Assembly: GCA_030550695.1 (NCBI GenBank)
Contig: JAUQOX010000170.1
Span: forward strand, 1 to 6,350
DNA length: 6,350 nt
Origin: Gemmatimonadota bacterium
GTDB taxonomy: Bacteria; Gemmatimonadota; Gemmatimonadetes; Longimicrobiales; Gaopeijiaceae
Reading direction: 5' to 3'
A program made the translations under genes and the position numbers. The notes below the pieces were generated by a model. It ran no database searches, was not told where the DNA came from, and saw only the letters and a program-made list of their open reading frames with translations. Positions 1 through 5,085 of this stretch are shown here, piece after piece (the stretch's first letter is position 1; every line of letters begins with the position of its first letter).

Positions 1-532
1 TTCGGAACAGCAAAGACGATTCCCGGGTCCGGCGTTCCAGTTCCCTGAGGGCCTGCATCCGTTCCCGGCGGGTCCGGGCCGTCCGCGCCGCCACGGCCAG
101 ACGAACTTGGAAGAGGGTGGGATCGATGGGTTTGGGAACGAAGTCGTCGGCCCCCGCCCGGAGGGCCTCTTCCAGATCTTGAGGCGACACCCGCACCGTC
201 ACCACCAGCACGACGCATTCCTCCCCCCCCGCCACCCCCCGGATCCTCCGGCAGAGCTCCAGCCCGTCTATCCCCGGCAGGATCCAATCCACGATGGCCA
301 CGGCCGGCCTATGTTCCAGGAAGTGCTTCCAACCGCCCTCGGCATCGGGATAGGCGTACACCCGGTACCCCTTCGCCGACACCAGACCCGTCAGGAGGCG
401 CAGGTCTTCGGGGGTGTCCTCCACCAGGAGGACCTCCAGGGACTCCCCCTCCGAGGGGCCGTTTCCCAGATCCACCCCCGCCCGCACTCCGCGGTCCCTC
501 GGCACCGTCCCCTCCTTCCGGTCAGCTTTCAT
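1..532 (-). CDS. Response regulator with N-terminal receiver domain (3' end cut by the window edge)
   Basis: The minus strand from ATG at 532 stays open to the left edge, giving 177 codons with no stop. Residues 1-31 are a polar, Gly-rich leader. A CheY-like receiver domain follows at about 33-150: LEVLLVED supplies the acidic Mg2+-binding pair (E38, D39), VDWILPGIDG carries the expected phospho-acceptor D82, T112 in VLVVTVR is the switch Thr, and K134 in FVPKPID is the conserved Lys. Residues about 150-176 are Arg/Glu-rich (ARTRRERMQALRELERRTRE) and look like a helical linker. The chain therefore probably continues into an output module such as PAS, GGDEF or histidine kinase, which is off the window. 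The ATG lies inside the end of the upstream lipoprotein gene (11-bp overlap, ATGAAAGCTGA), which implies translational coupling. It acts in the cytoplasm in a two-component pathway; the partner kinase is not visible. Receiver identity is secure, output unknown. Confidence 0.9.
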   Translation of the reverse strand, partial: MKADRKEGTVPRDRGVRAGVDLGNGPSEGESLEVLLVEDTPEDLRLLTGLVSAKGYRVYAYPDAEGGWKHFLEHRPAVAIVDWILPGIDGLELCRRIRGVAGGEECVVLVVTVRVSPQDLEEALRAGADDFVPKPIDPTLFQVRLAVAARTARTRRERMQALRELERRTRESSLLFR

Positions 533-1394
533 CCCCCACCCCCAGCGATCCCCCCGCCCGGAGACGAGCCGCGCGGGTGAGGGCCGTCTCCGCTTCGAAG
601 AACTCCGATCCGCCCTCCTGGAGAGCCCCGTAGTAGCCCTGGAAGGCTCCCTCCCAGTCGTAGCGGTCCTCGGCCAGCGTCCCTTCCAGGAACCTGGCCA
701 CGGCCCGGAGAGGGACGCCCGACGGGCGAAGCTCCCGGAGCGCCGCCGACGCCACGGGGTCCTCCCAGGGGGGGCGGCGGTCGGTTTCGTCCAGGAACTC
801 CAGGATCCGTCCCACCACGGTCCGCCCCAAGGCCACCGGATCGGTGCCGGGCGGGATGGGGATGCGAAATCCCCTCAAAAGCCTTCCGCTCGCCGTCTCC
901 ACCAGGCGACCCTCGAAGAATTCCCCGGCCGGGGCGAGACGGGTCCAGGTTCCTTGGAGCACCATCTCCGCCCCCGGGGAGGTCCCCACGGGAGGAGCCC
1001 CCGGGGGCGCCGGCAATCCCTGTCGTTCCCGCTCCACCGCGGCCATGAACCGGCGTCGCTCCACGAAATGCACATCCCGGCGCCGGAGAAGCCCGGCCGA
1101 GACGAGCTCCTGCAACGCCAGGGCAGCGGCACCGGGGCTTCCCAGCCGCCAGGGATCCCCATCCATGGCGATCTCCCCGACGGAAATCCTCACGGCCCCG
1201 GGCAAGGGGTCGGGCCGGGGGCGGTTCCAAGCCGACCACTTCGTTTCGGGACCCCCTCGGGGGGGAAGGCCTCCCGGGCCGGCTCCCCGGCATCCGACCA
1301 AGACCAGCAACCCGAAGAAGCCCGAAAGAAGGAGGAGGTGCCGGCGAAGGCGCGGCGGCCGAAGGCGGGGTCCGGGGAAGTCTTTCGGAAACAC
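522..1394 (-). CDS. Putative outer-membrane lipoprotein, CsgG/FlgO-like domain plus TPR-like C-terminus
   Basis: A 290-residue protein starting at GTG 1394, chosen because GGAGGG sits about 5 nt upstream and a lipoprotein signal follows. The frame is open much further upstream, but that part is Arg/Pro-rich shadow of the opposite-strand gene. The N-terminus is basic (RLRPPRLRRH), then a hydrophobic core at 20-33 ending in the lipobox LVGC with C35 as lipidation site. After a Pro/Gly linker, residues about 67-200 resemble the CsgG/FlgO/LpoB-type periplasmic fold: strand AVRISVGEIAM, then FVERRRFMAAVERE (110-123, matching the family's 'vvER..l..v..E' helix) and GAEMVLQGTWTR (141-152, like 'GAdyvltGsvt'). 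Residues about 228-278 (AVARFLEGTLAEDRYDWEGA... ALTRAARL) form one TPR-like helix pair, as often found after such domains. The product is probably periplasm-facing; specific function unknown. It is the first gene of a unit with the overlapping response regulator. The family assignment is by motif resemblance only. Confidence 0.75.
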   Translation of the reverse strand: MFPKDFPGPRLRPPRLRRHLLLLSGFFGLLVLVGCRGAGPGGLPPRGGPETKWSAWNRPRPDPLPGAVRISVGEIAMDGDPWRLGSPGAAALALQELVSAGLLRRRDVHFVERRRFMAAVERERQGLPAPPGAPPVGTSPGAEMVLQGTWTRLAPAGEFFEGRLVETASGRLLRGFRIPIPPGTDPVALGRTVVGRILEFLDETDRRPPWEDPVASAALRELRPSGVPLRAVARFLEGTLAEDRYDWEGAFQGYYGALQEGGSEFFEAETALTRAARLRAGGSLGVGDES

Positions 1395-1656
1395 AAAGCC
1401 CTCCACAGCATGGCTGAAGGGAACGGAGGGGAGGGAAGGGGGAGCTGGATGCCCCCTCTCCAGTTTAGCGAGGGAGTGGTGCCAGCCGCCACGGGCTCTG
1501 CACGGCCGTGTCTTTCCGGGCCGGCCGTCAGGGCCACCTCCGACCCGGCTCGGCGGATGGCCGATGAGGGAGAAGCCCCTTCCCGGAAGCCGGCGGAAAA
1601 GCGATTCTTTTTGCCGCCTTCCTTGCCACTGCCGGCGTGCAGGAGTCTTCTGGCCC
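1395..1656. other. Divergent intergenic region between the lipoprotein and thioesterase genes
   Basis: 262 bp that must carry start signals for both directions. I see no convincing -35/-10 pair. On the minus strand the best -10-like hexamer is TAAACT (about 1463-1468), with no good -35 partner. On the plus strand only a T-run with TTGCCG (about 1608-1615) stands out. A perfect 10-bp palindrome CACGGCCGTG (1501-1510) sits near the middle and could be a dimeric regulator site, though in such GC-rich DNA short palindromes are common. No RNA gene or small ORF is supported. Confidence 0.4.
1399..1404 (-). promoter_or_regulatory. Shine-Dalgarno site for the lipoprotein gene
   Basis: Minus-strand GGAGGG followed by CTTT and then GTG (1394-1392). 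This site decides the start: the other in-frame GTG at 1406 has no comparable purine tract in front of it. Confidence 0.6.
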
Positions 1657-2082
1657 ATGCGTCCCGACCCTCGACGTTTTCGCCTCTGGCACGAAGTGGA
1701 CGTCCGTTTCAAGGACATCGACATCGGCGGACACGCGCACCATTCTCTGGCCCTGGTGTACTTCGAGGAAGCCCGGGCGCGGTACTGGAGGGAGGTGGTG
1801 GGGCGGAGGGGCCTGGACGATGTGGACTTCATCCTGGCCGAGGCCCGGGTGCGGTATCATGCCAGGATCCGGTACCCGTTGCGACTGAAGGTAGGCGTAC
1901 GGGTATCGGCCCTGGGCAAAAAACACTTCGTCATGGAGTATTTGGCCCAGGGCCCGGAAGGGGAGGATCTGGCCTCGGGGGAAACGACCCTGGTCATGTT
2001 CGATTATTCTCAGGCTCGCTCCCGACCCATCCCACCGGAGGTGCGGCAAGCTGTCGAGAGGTGGGAGGGGGGTGGCAAGTAG
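1657..2082 (+). CDS. Acyl-CoA thioesterase, 4HBT/YbgC-like hot-dog fold
   Basis: A 141-residue cytoplasmic enzyme of the usual length for single-domain 4HBT thioesterases, which hydrolyse acyl-CoA (or acyl-ACP) thioesters. The N-terminal signature VDVRFKDIDIGGHAHHSLA followed by YFEEARARYW (16-44) matches the family pattern 'RF.D.D..GH....Y..yfE.aR'. D20 aligns with the catalytic Asp of YbgC (in YYEDTDAGG) and the FEEAR stretch begins the long central helix. The strands RVRYHARIRYPLRLKVGVRV and KHFVMEYLA, then GETTLVMFDYS, complete the fold, and IPPEVRQAVERW is the usual short C-terminal helix. ATG 1657 is used because the homologous region begins about 12 residues later; AGGAG at 1641-1645 is a somewhat distant Shine-Dalgarno. 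Substrate cannot be told: YbgC-type enzymes often sit beside tol-pal genes, but no tolQRAB is present here. The gene stands alone, divergent from the lipoprotein and 280 bp from the TPR gene. Confidence 0.88.
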   Translation: MRPDPRRFRLWHEVDVRFKDIDIGGHAHHSLALVYFEEARARYWREVVGRRGLDDVDFILAEARVRYHARIRYPLRLKVGVRVSALGKKHFVMEYLAQGPEGEDLASGETTLVMFDYSQARSRPIPPEVRQAVERWEGGGK

Positions 2083-2362
2083 GGGGGGCGTGGACCCTTT
2101 TGAGGGCCCTGCGGTATCATGGTGAAGGGGAGGTCGGCGGGGGTAGGGAGGCAAGAGGTTGACCTTGGATTCCATATCCCTTATAGCTTTACGAATTTCT
2201 GCGGGGATCGAGCCCGGTGGGGTAGGTTAGCCCGGGCTTTCCCCGGCTTCAGCCGGTGGAGCGTCGAGTGAGCCGATGGGGGGTTCGCTCCCGCTGCGCC
2301 GAGGGGGCCCTGTGCCGGGACGGCCCCACGTATCCACGACCCTTTCCAGGGAGAGCGGAACC
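2083..2362. other. Intergenic region with promoter and hairpin-rich leader of the TPR gene
   Basis: 280 bp. Positions 2083-2158 are G-rich, with a short AGGGCCCT palindrome (2103-2110) and no convincing terminator for the thioesterase gene. A promoter lies at 2159-2187. The predicted leader (about 2195-2362) can form several GC hairpins in series: 2211-2217 with 2232-2238 (7 bp), 2243-2247 with 2252-2256 (5 bp, TTCA loop), 2258-2263 with 2286-2291 (6 bp), and 2304-2309 with 2322-2327 (GGGGCC/GGCCCC). I do not recognise a known riboswitch core in it. Each stem is verified by base complementarity; their use in vivo is inference. Confidence 0.5.
2159..2187 (+). promoter_or_regulatory. Predicted sigma70-type promoter for the TPR gene
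   Basis: TTGACC (2159-2164, 5 of 6 to the -35 consensus), a 17-bp spacer, then TATAGC (2182-2187, 4 of 6 to the -10). The surrounding 2159-2200 is clearly richer in A/T than its neighbourhood. The predicted transcript start is near 2194, leaving a leader of about 170 nt before ATG 2363. Confidence 0.65.
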
Positions 2363-4084
2363 ATGAGAGGACGGAGCTGGCTCCTCGCCGCCGCGATGGC
2401 CACCCTGGGGGTGGCATCATCCTTCGGTACCTCGGTTCGGGCCCAGGAGGCGTCCGGGCGTTTTCGGGTCCTGGTGCCGGTGGTGATGGGGGAGGAAGGG
2501 GCCGATCGGCGGTTCGGCGAAAGGTTCACCCAGGAGCTCCGGCGGCTCATCAACGAGATGCCCACCCACCGGCCCATTGACGACCGGGAGCTCCGGAACG
2601 CTCTCCGCCAGTACAACGTGAAGCCCGAGGACCTCAGCTGTCCCCGTACCCGCCAGCTCGGTCAGCTGATCAACGCCCAGCTCGTCTTCTGCGCCACCTA
2701 CCAGAGGGACGCCAACGGGTTCCGGGTGGAGGGGGAGTTCTGGACCTCGACTTCCGAAGCCTTCCCCGTGGAACCGATCACGGTCTCCGCCAATGGGCAC
2801 CGGGAGGCGGCCCAGCATTTCTACCAGGCTCTCCAGGTGCAGTCGGAGCAACTCCGGGCCGCCCGCTTCTGTGCCGATTATGCTTCCAGCCAGCTCTGGG
2901 AGCAGGCCCTGGCCGCGTGTGACCGGGCCATCGAGCTGAACCCCGCCACCGTGGAATCCCGCTACACCCGGGCCATGGTCCTCCGGAACCTGGAGCGTCA
3001 TGAAGAGGCTCTGGACGAATTCAAACGGGTGTTGGAAAGGGATCCCCTCAACGAGGATGCCATGCAGAATGCGGGGTATCTGTCCGCCCTCCTGGGGCGG
3101 GAGGACGATGCCCGCATGTATTATCGGCAGTACCTGGAGCTGAATCCTGCCAATGCCCAGGTTCGCATGCGGATTGCCTACGAGTTGGGCCAAGCCGGTG
3201 ACCCCCTCGGGGCCATGCAGCTCATCGAAGCGGGGCTGCAACTGGATCCGGAGAACGTGGATCTGTTGGTACAACACGGAGGCTTCGCCTTTTCCGCCGC
3301 CGCCAAGGTAGCGGGAGAAGGGGAGACGATTCCCGTGGAGGCGGCGGAACTCTTCCGCAAGGCCCTGGAATCCCTCAACAAGGTTTACTCCATCCGGGGC
3401 GCCGAGACCGACGTGAGCCTGTTGCGGAACATGCTCGCGGCCCACAACCGGCTCCAGGATTTCGAGGAGACGGTGAAGCTGGGATCGCGGGTTCTGGAGA
3501 CCCATCCCGACGAACCCATCATCTGGTCCTTCTACGGAGACGCCCTCCAAAGGCTGGGTCGGCTGGACGAAGCCTTGCGGGCCCTGGATCGGGTCCTGGC
3601 CCTGGACCCCAACTACCCTAGGGTGGTGGAGCGGAAGGCCCAGTGGCTCTTCGACGCCGATCGCCGCGACGACGCCGTGGCCATTCTCAGGGAAGGCGTC
3701 CAGGGGAAGCTTATCTCCGCCGACGACGCCGCCAACCGGATCTTCGTGAACGCTTATCAGAAGGGGATCCAGCCGCAGCAGTGGGGGGTGGCGGTGAACC
3801 TGTTGCGGCAGGCCAAGGGCTTCGAGACCACGGACCTGCTTCGGCAGCAGCTGGATTTTTGGCTGGGCTACGCCCTGTTCCAGCAGGCCCGGGGCGAACA
3901 GGAACCCATGACCCTTCAGAGCGCCCGGGCCACCCTACCCAAGTTCCAGGAGGTGATGCGCCTCATGGAATCCTGTGTGGCCTATGCCCGGCAGAACAAC
4001 CTGGAGAACAACCGCCAGCAGATCCGGGACGCCACCCAGCAGTTCATCGAAATCCAGGAGGCCATCATCAAGCGGGGAGGATGA
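2363..4084 (+). CDS. Exported TPR protein with TolB/FlgO-like N-terminal domain
   Basis: 573 residues. ATG 2363 is preferred over the longer open frame from 2276 because AGGGAGAG (2348-2355) precedes it and a textbook Sec signal follows: basic MRGR, hydrophobic core at about 6-20, and cleavage after SVRA (A27). The mature N-domain (about 33-150) starts with RFRVLVPVVM, continues with a helix FGERFTQELRRLIN, then DRELRNALRQY, QLINAQLVFCATYQ and RVEGEFWTST. This alternation resembles the TolB/FlgO-type domain found before TPRs in many exported proteins. TPR units then run through about 166-301 (for example QALAACDRAIELNPATVESR, EEALDEFKRVLERDPLNEDA, YYRQYLELNPANA) and resume at about 385-450 (LDEALRALDRVLALDPNYPR). 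Between them is an Ala/Gly insert (309-326). The C-terminal 120 residues are helical and Gln/Asn-rich. Probably periplasmic or surface-tethered scaffold; partner and function unknown. It is monocistronic by layout: own promoter, and a hairpin 50 bp after the stop. Confidence 0.87.
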   Translation: MRGRSWLLAAAMATLGVASSFGTSVRAQEASGRFRVLVPVVMGEEGADRRFGERFTQELRRLINEMPTHRPIDDRELRNALRQYNVKPEDLSCPRTRQLGQLINAQLVFCATYQRDANGFRVEGEFWTSTSEAFPVEPITVSANGHREAAQHFYQALQVQSEQLRAARFCADYASSQLWEQALAACDRAIELNPATVESRYTRAMVLRNLERHEEALDEFKRVLERDPLNEDAMQNAGYLSALLGREDDARMYYRQYLELNPANAQVRMRIAYELGQAGDPLGAMQLIEAGLQLDPENVDLLVQHGGFAFSAAAKVAGEGETIPVEAAELFRKALESLNKVYSIRGAETDVSLLRNMLAAHNRLQDFEETVKLGSRVLETHPDEPIIWSFYGDALQRLGRLDEALRALDRVLALDPNYPRVVERKAQWLFDADRRDDAVAILREGVQGKLISADDAANRIFVNAYQKGIQPQQWGVAVNLLRQAKGFETTDLLRQQLDFWLGYALFQQARGEQEPMTLQSARATLPKFQEVMRLMESCVAYARQNNLENNRQQIRDATQQFIEIQEAIIKRGG

Positions 4085-4134
4085 GGCTCGGCAAGCCGTG
4101 TAGACGGCGGCTCCGCCTCCCCCCTCGTTCCCGT

Positions 4135-4166
4135 CGCGGCCTCGGGACTCCGGTCCCGGGGCCGCG
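4135..4166 (+). terminator. Long GC hairpin after the TPR gene, probable terminator without a U-tract
   Basis: A 14-bp near-perfect stem: CGCGGCC (4135-4141) pairs with GGCCGCG (4160-4166), T4142 faces G4159 (a U-G wobble in RNA), and CGGGAC (4143-4148) pairs with GTCCCG (4153-4158). The loop TCCG (4149-4152) closed by C-G belongs to the extra-stable UNCG tetraloop class. It begins 50 bp after the TPR stop. Only weak T content follows (TTGCTGTTG), so it may be a hairpin-type terminator without a U run, a Rho-assisted end or a 3'-end stabiliser. Confidence 0.6.
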
Positions 4167-4472
4167 TTGCTGTTGCGGCTCCGTCGGTTCCCTTGCCCCA
4201 CCGGCGAGAGATCCTTTTCCCTTCCGCCATCCCCCCGCGGGAACGTCTCGCTCCCGGGCCTGCCGGCGTGGACCTCCCGGCTCCCGGCCAGCCGGCCGGG
4301 GGAGGACCCCTCCCCACGCGCCCCTTCCCCCCTTGCCGGTCGCTTGCGGCGGGGACGATCCCCGCTAGGCCGGGAGCTTCTCGAGGAAAAATCCCGAATA
4401 AAAACCGAATACCTTTTGAAAACTAATCCGGCGAAGGGCCCATAAGCTATTACAGTTCCATGACTTGACTCG

Positions 4473-4516
4473 AATTCTCCCCTCAGCCCACGGGCTCCGG
4501 GCCGGTCGGGAGAATT
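4473..4516. repeat. Inverted repeat upstream of the mraZ promoter
   Basis: AATTCTCCC (4473-4481) and GGGAGAATT (4508-4516) are perfect 9-bp inverted arms separated by 26 bp, which themselves hold a smaller hairpin (AGCC 4485-4488 with GGCT 4493-4496). An A8 tract (4519-4526) follows directly, so on the minus strand the T-run precedes the stem. This rules out an intrinsic terminator in either direction. It could be a regulator site or DNA cruciform; the A-tract may serve as an UP-like element for the promoter beginning at 4529. Confidence 0.55.
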
Positions 4517-4528
4517 TCAAAAAAAAGC

Positions 4529-4557
4529 TTGCGTGATCCCACTGCATCGCCTATCAT
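4529..4557 (+). promoter_or_regulatory. Candidate promoter of the mraZ division operon
   Basis: TTGCGT (4529-4534, 3 of 6 to -35), a 17-bp spacer and TATCAT (4552-4557, 5 of 6 to -10), with an A8 tract just upstream. The start would fall near 4564-4568, so the following GTGGG-like boxes occupy the whole short 5' leader. The hexamers are moderate; position and spacing are the main support. Confidence 0.5.
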
Positions 4558-4567
4558 TCCCCTTGTC

Positions 4568-4602
4568 ACCACTCTTTCCCACTCTTTCCCACTTCTTGCC
4601 AC
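4568..4602 (-). promoter_or_regulatory. Probable MraZ operator: four GTGGG-like boxes at 10-bp spacing
   Basis: Read on the minus strand, the boxes are GTGGC (4602-4598), GTGGG (4592-4588), GTGGG (4582-4578) and GTGGT (4572-4568), each separated by exactly 5 nt (AAGAA, AAAGA, AAAGA). On the plus strand this appears as repeated ACTCTTTCCC. MraZ is known from Escherichia coli to bind direct repeats of TGGGN spaced by 5 nt between the promoter and start of its own gene, and to repress the operon. Spacing, core and location fit that. A further CCCAC at 4538-4542 lies 30 bp upstream in the same 10-bp register, inside the promoter spacer. Confidence 0.75.
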
Positions 4603-4603
4603 C

Positions 4604-5035
4604 GTGGACGGGTATTTCGGCCGGTACGAGTACCAGATGGACGAGAAGGGACGGGTGTCCCTGCCGGCCGCCTTTCGGAAGGGGGGGGAAGGGGAGCGGT
4701 TCCTCCTGGTCCAGTGGGAGGAGCCCTACCTGACGCTGTTCCCCGCGGAGGCCTGGAGGCGGGTTCAGGAACGGTTGCTGGAATACCGAAAGTCGGATCC
4801 TGCGGCCTGGGCCCATGTTCGGGAGGTGGCCTCCAACGCCACGGAGGTTTCGCCCGACAAACAAGGGCGGATCCTCATCCCGGCCAACCTCCAGGCCAAA
4901 GCCAACCTGAAAGGGACGGTGGTCCTCAACGGAAACCTCGACCGGGTGGAGATCTGGAACCCGGACGATTTCCGCCGAAGCCTGGAGGCCCGTCCTCCGG
5001 GATTCGAGCGCTTTGCCCGGCAGATCTTCGGTTGA
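4604..5035 (+). CDS. mraZ: Transcriptional regulator MraZ
   Basis: A 143-residue protein of normal MraZ length with two SpoVT-AbrB half-domains. The first (about 4-50) carries FGRYEYQMDEKGRVSLPAAF with the DxKGR motif at 13-17. The second (about 80-125) carries TEVSPDKQGRILIPANL with DKQGR at 85-89. MraZ is a ring-forming, nucleoid-associated DNA-binding protein that represses the dcw operon it heads. GTG 4604 is chosen because family proteins start just before the F.G.Y/E segment. An upstream TTG at 4529 in the same frame would add 25 residues (Pro/Ser/Thr-rich) and would coincide with the predicted -35, so it is rejected. Oddly, there is no Shine-Dalgarno before 4604; the sequence there is the operator repeat. 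rsmH follows after 50 bp on the same strand. Confidence 0.93.
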   Translation: MDGYFGRYEYQMDEKGRVSLPAAFRKGGEGERFLLVQWEEPYLTLFPAEAWRRVQERLLEYRKSDPAAWAHVREVASNATEVSPDKQGRILIPANLQAKANLKGTVVLNGNLDRVEIWNPDDFRRSLEARPPGFERFARQIFG

Positions 5036-5085
5036 GCGGCGAGGGGGGGGACCGAAGGGAGTGGGGTGAGGGGAACGATCCAGCC

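Larger units (their letters stand above)
4085..4528. other. Gene-free region upstream of mraZ
   Basis: About 440 bp with no credible gene on either strand. It falls into three parts: a structured hairpin just after the TPR gene (4135-4166); a very GC-rich stretch (4167-4380) with long C runs on the plus strand and a 7-bp hairpin at 4349-4365 (GCGGGGA, loop CGA, TCCCCGC); and an AT-richer stretch (4386-4475) carrying a spaced direct repeat CCGAATA (4394-4400 and 4405-4411). These lead into the inverted repeat and promoter described separately. Open frames here are short, Pro/Arg/Gly-rich and lack start signals. Confidence 0.6.

Noticed and set aside
1465..1485. Possible sigma54 promoter (minus-strand TGGCAC)
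   Set aside because: The -12 GC element is two bases off the required spacing and lacks the TTGC core.
1395..1832. Extension of the lipoprotein frame up to 1832
   Set aside because: The added residues are an Arg/Ser/Pro-rich shadow of the thioesterase strand, and a signal peptide with lipobox needs to be near the N-terminus; GTG 1394 with GGAGGG fits.
414..2162. Very long open frames on the plus strand over the left part of the window (for example 414-2162 and the 844-1656 extension of the thioesterase)
   Set aside because: They are Pro/Arg/Gly-rich, low in hydrophobic pattern, and lie opposite the lipoprotein and response regulator genes, which have clear motifs on the minus strand.
2119..2271. 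A 50-codon open frame starting ATG 2119
   Set aside because: No family resemblance, and it runs through the predicted promoter and leader hairpins of the TPR gene.
2276..2362. Upstream in-frame start at 2276 for the TPR protein
   Set aside because: It would bury the signal peptide 29 residues inside the protein; ATG 2363 has a Shine-Dalgarno and a proper signal sequence.
4473..4526. Intrinsic terminator reading of the inverted repeat near mraZ
   Set aside because: On the plus strand the stem is followed by A8 and not T; on the minus strand the T8 comes before the stem, so neither direction gives stem-then-U.
4571..4592. Simple tandem or CRISPR-like repeat (ACTCTTTCCC twice)
   Set aside because: Ten-base units with no spacers; better explained as phased MraZ boxes.
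4529..4603. TTG start at 4529 for MraZ
   Set aside because: The 25-residue extension is not MraZ-like and its DNA is the predicted promoter and operator array.
4714..5085. Longer open frame upstream of rsmH
   Set aside because: It overlaps mraZ in another frame and lacks RsmH-like residues before the conserved HEPVM start at 5086.
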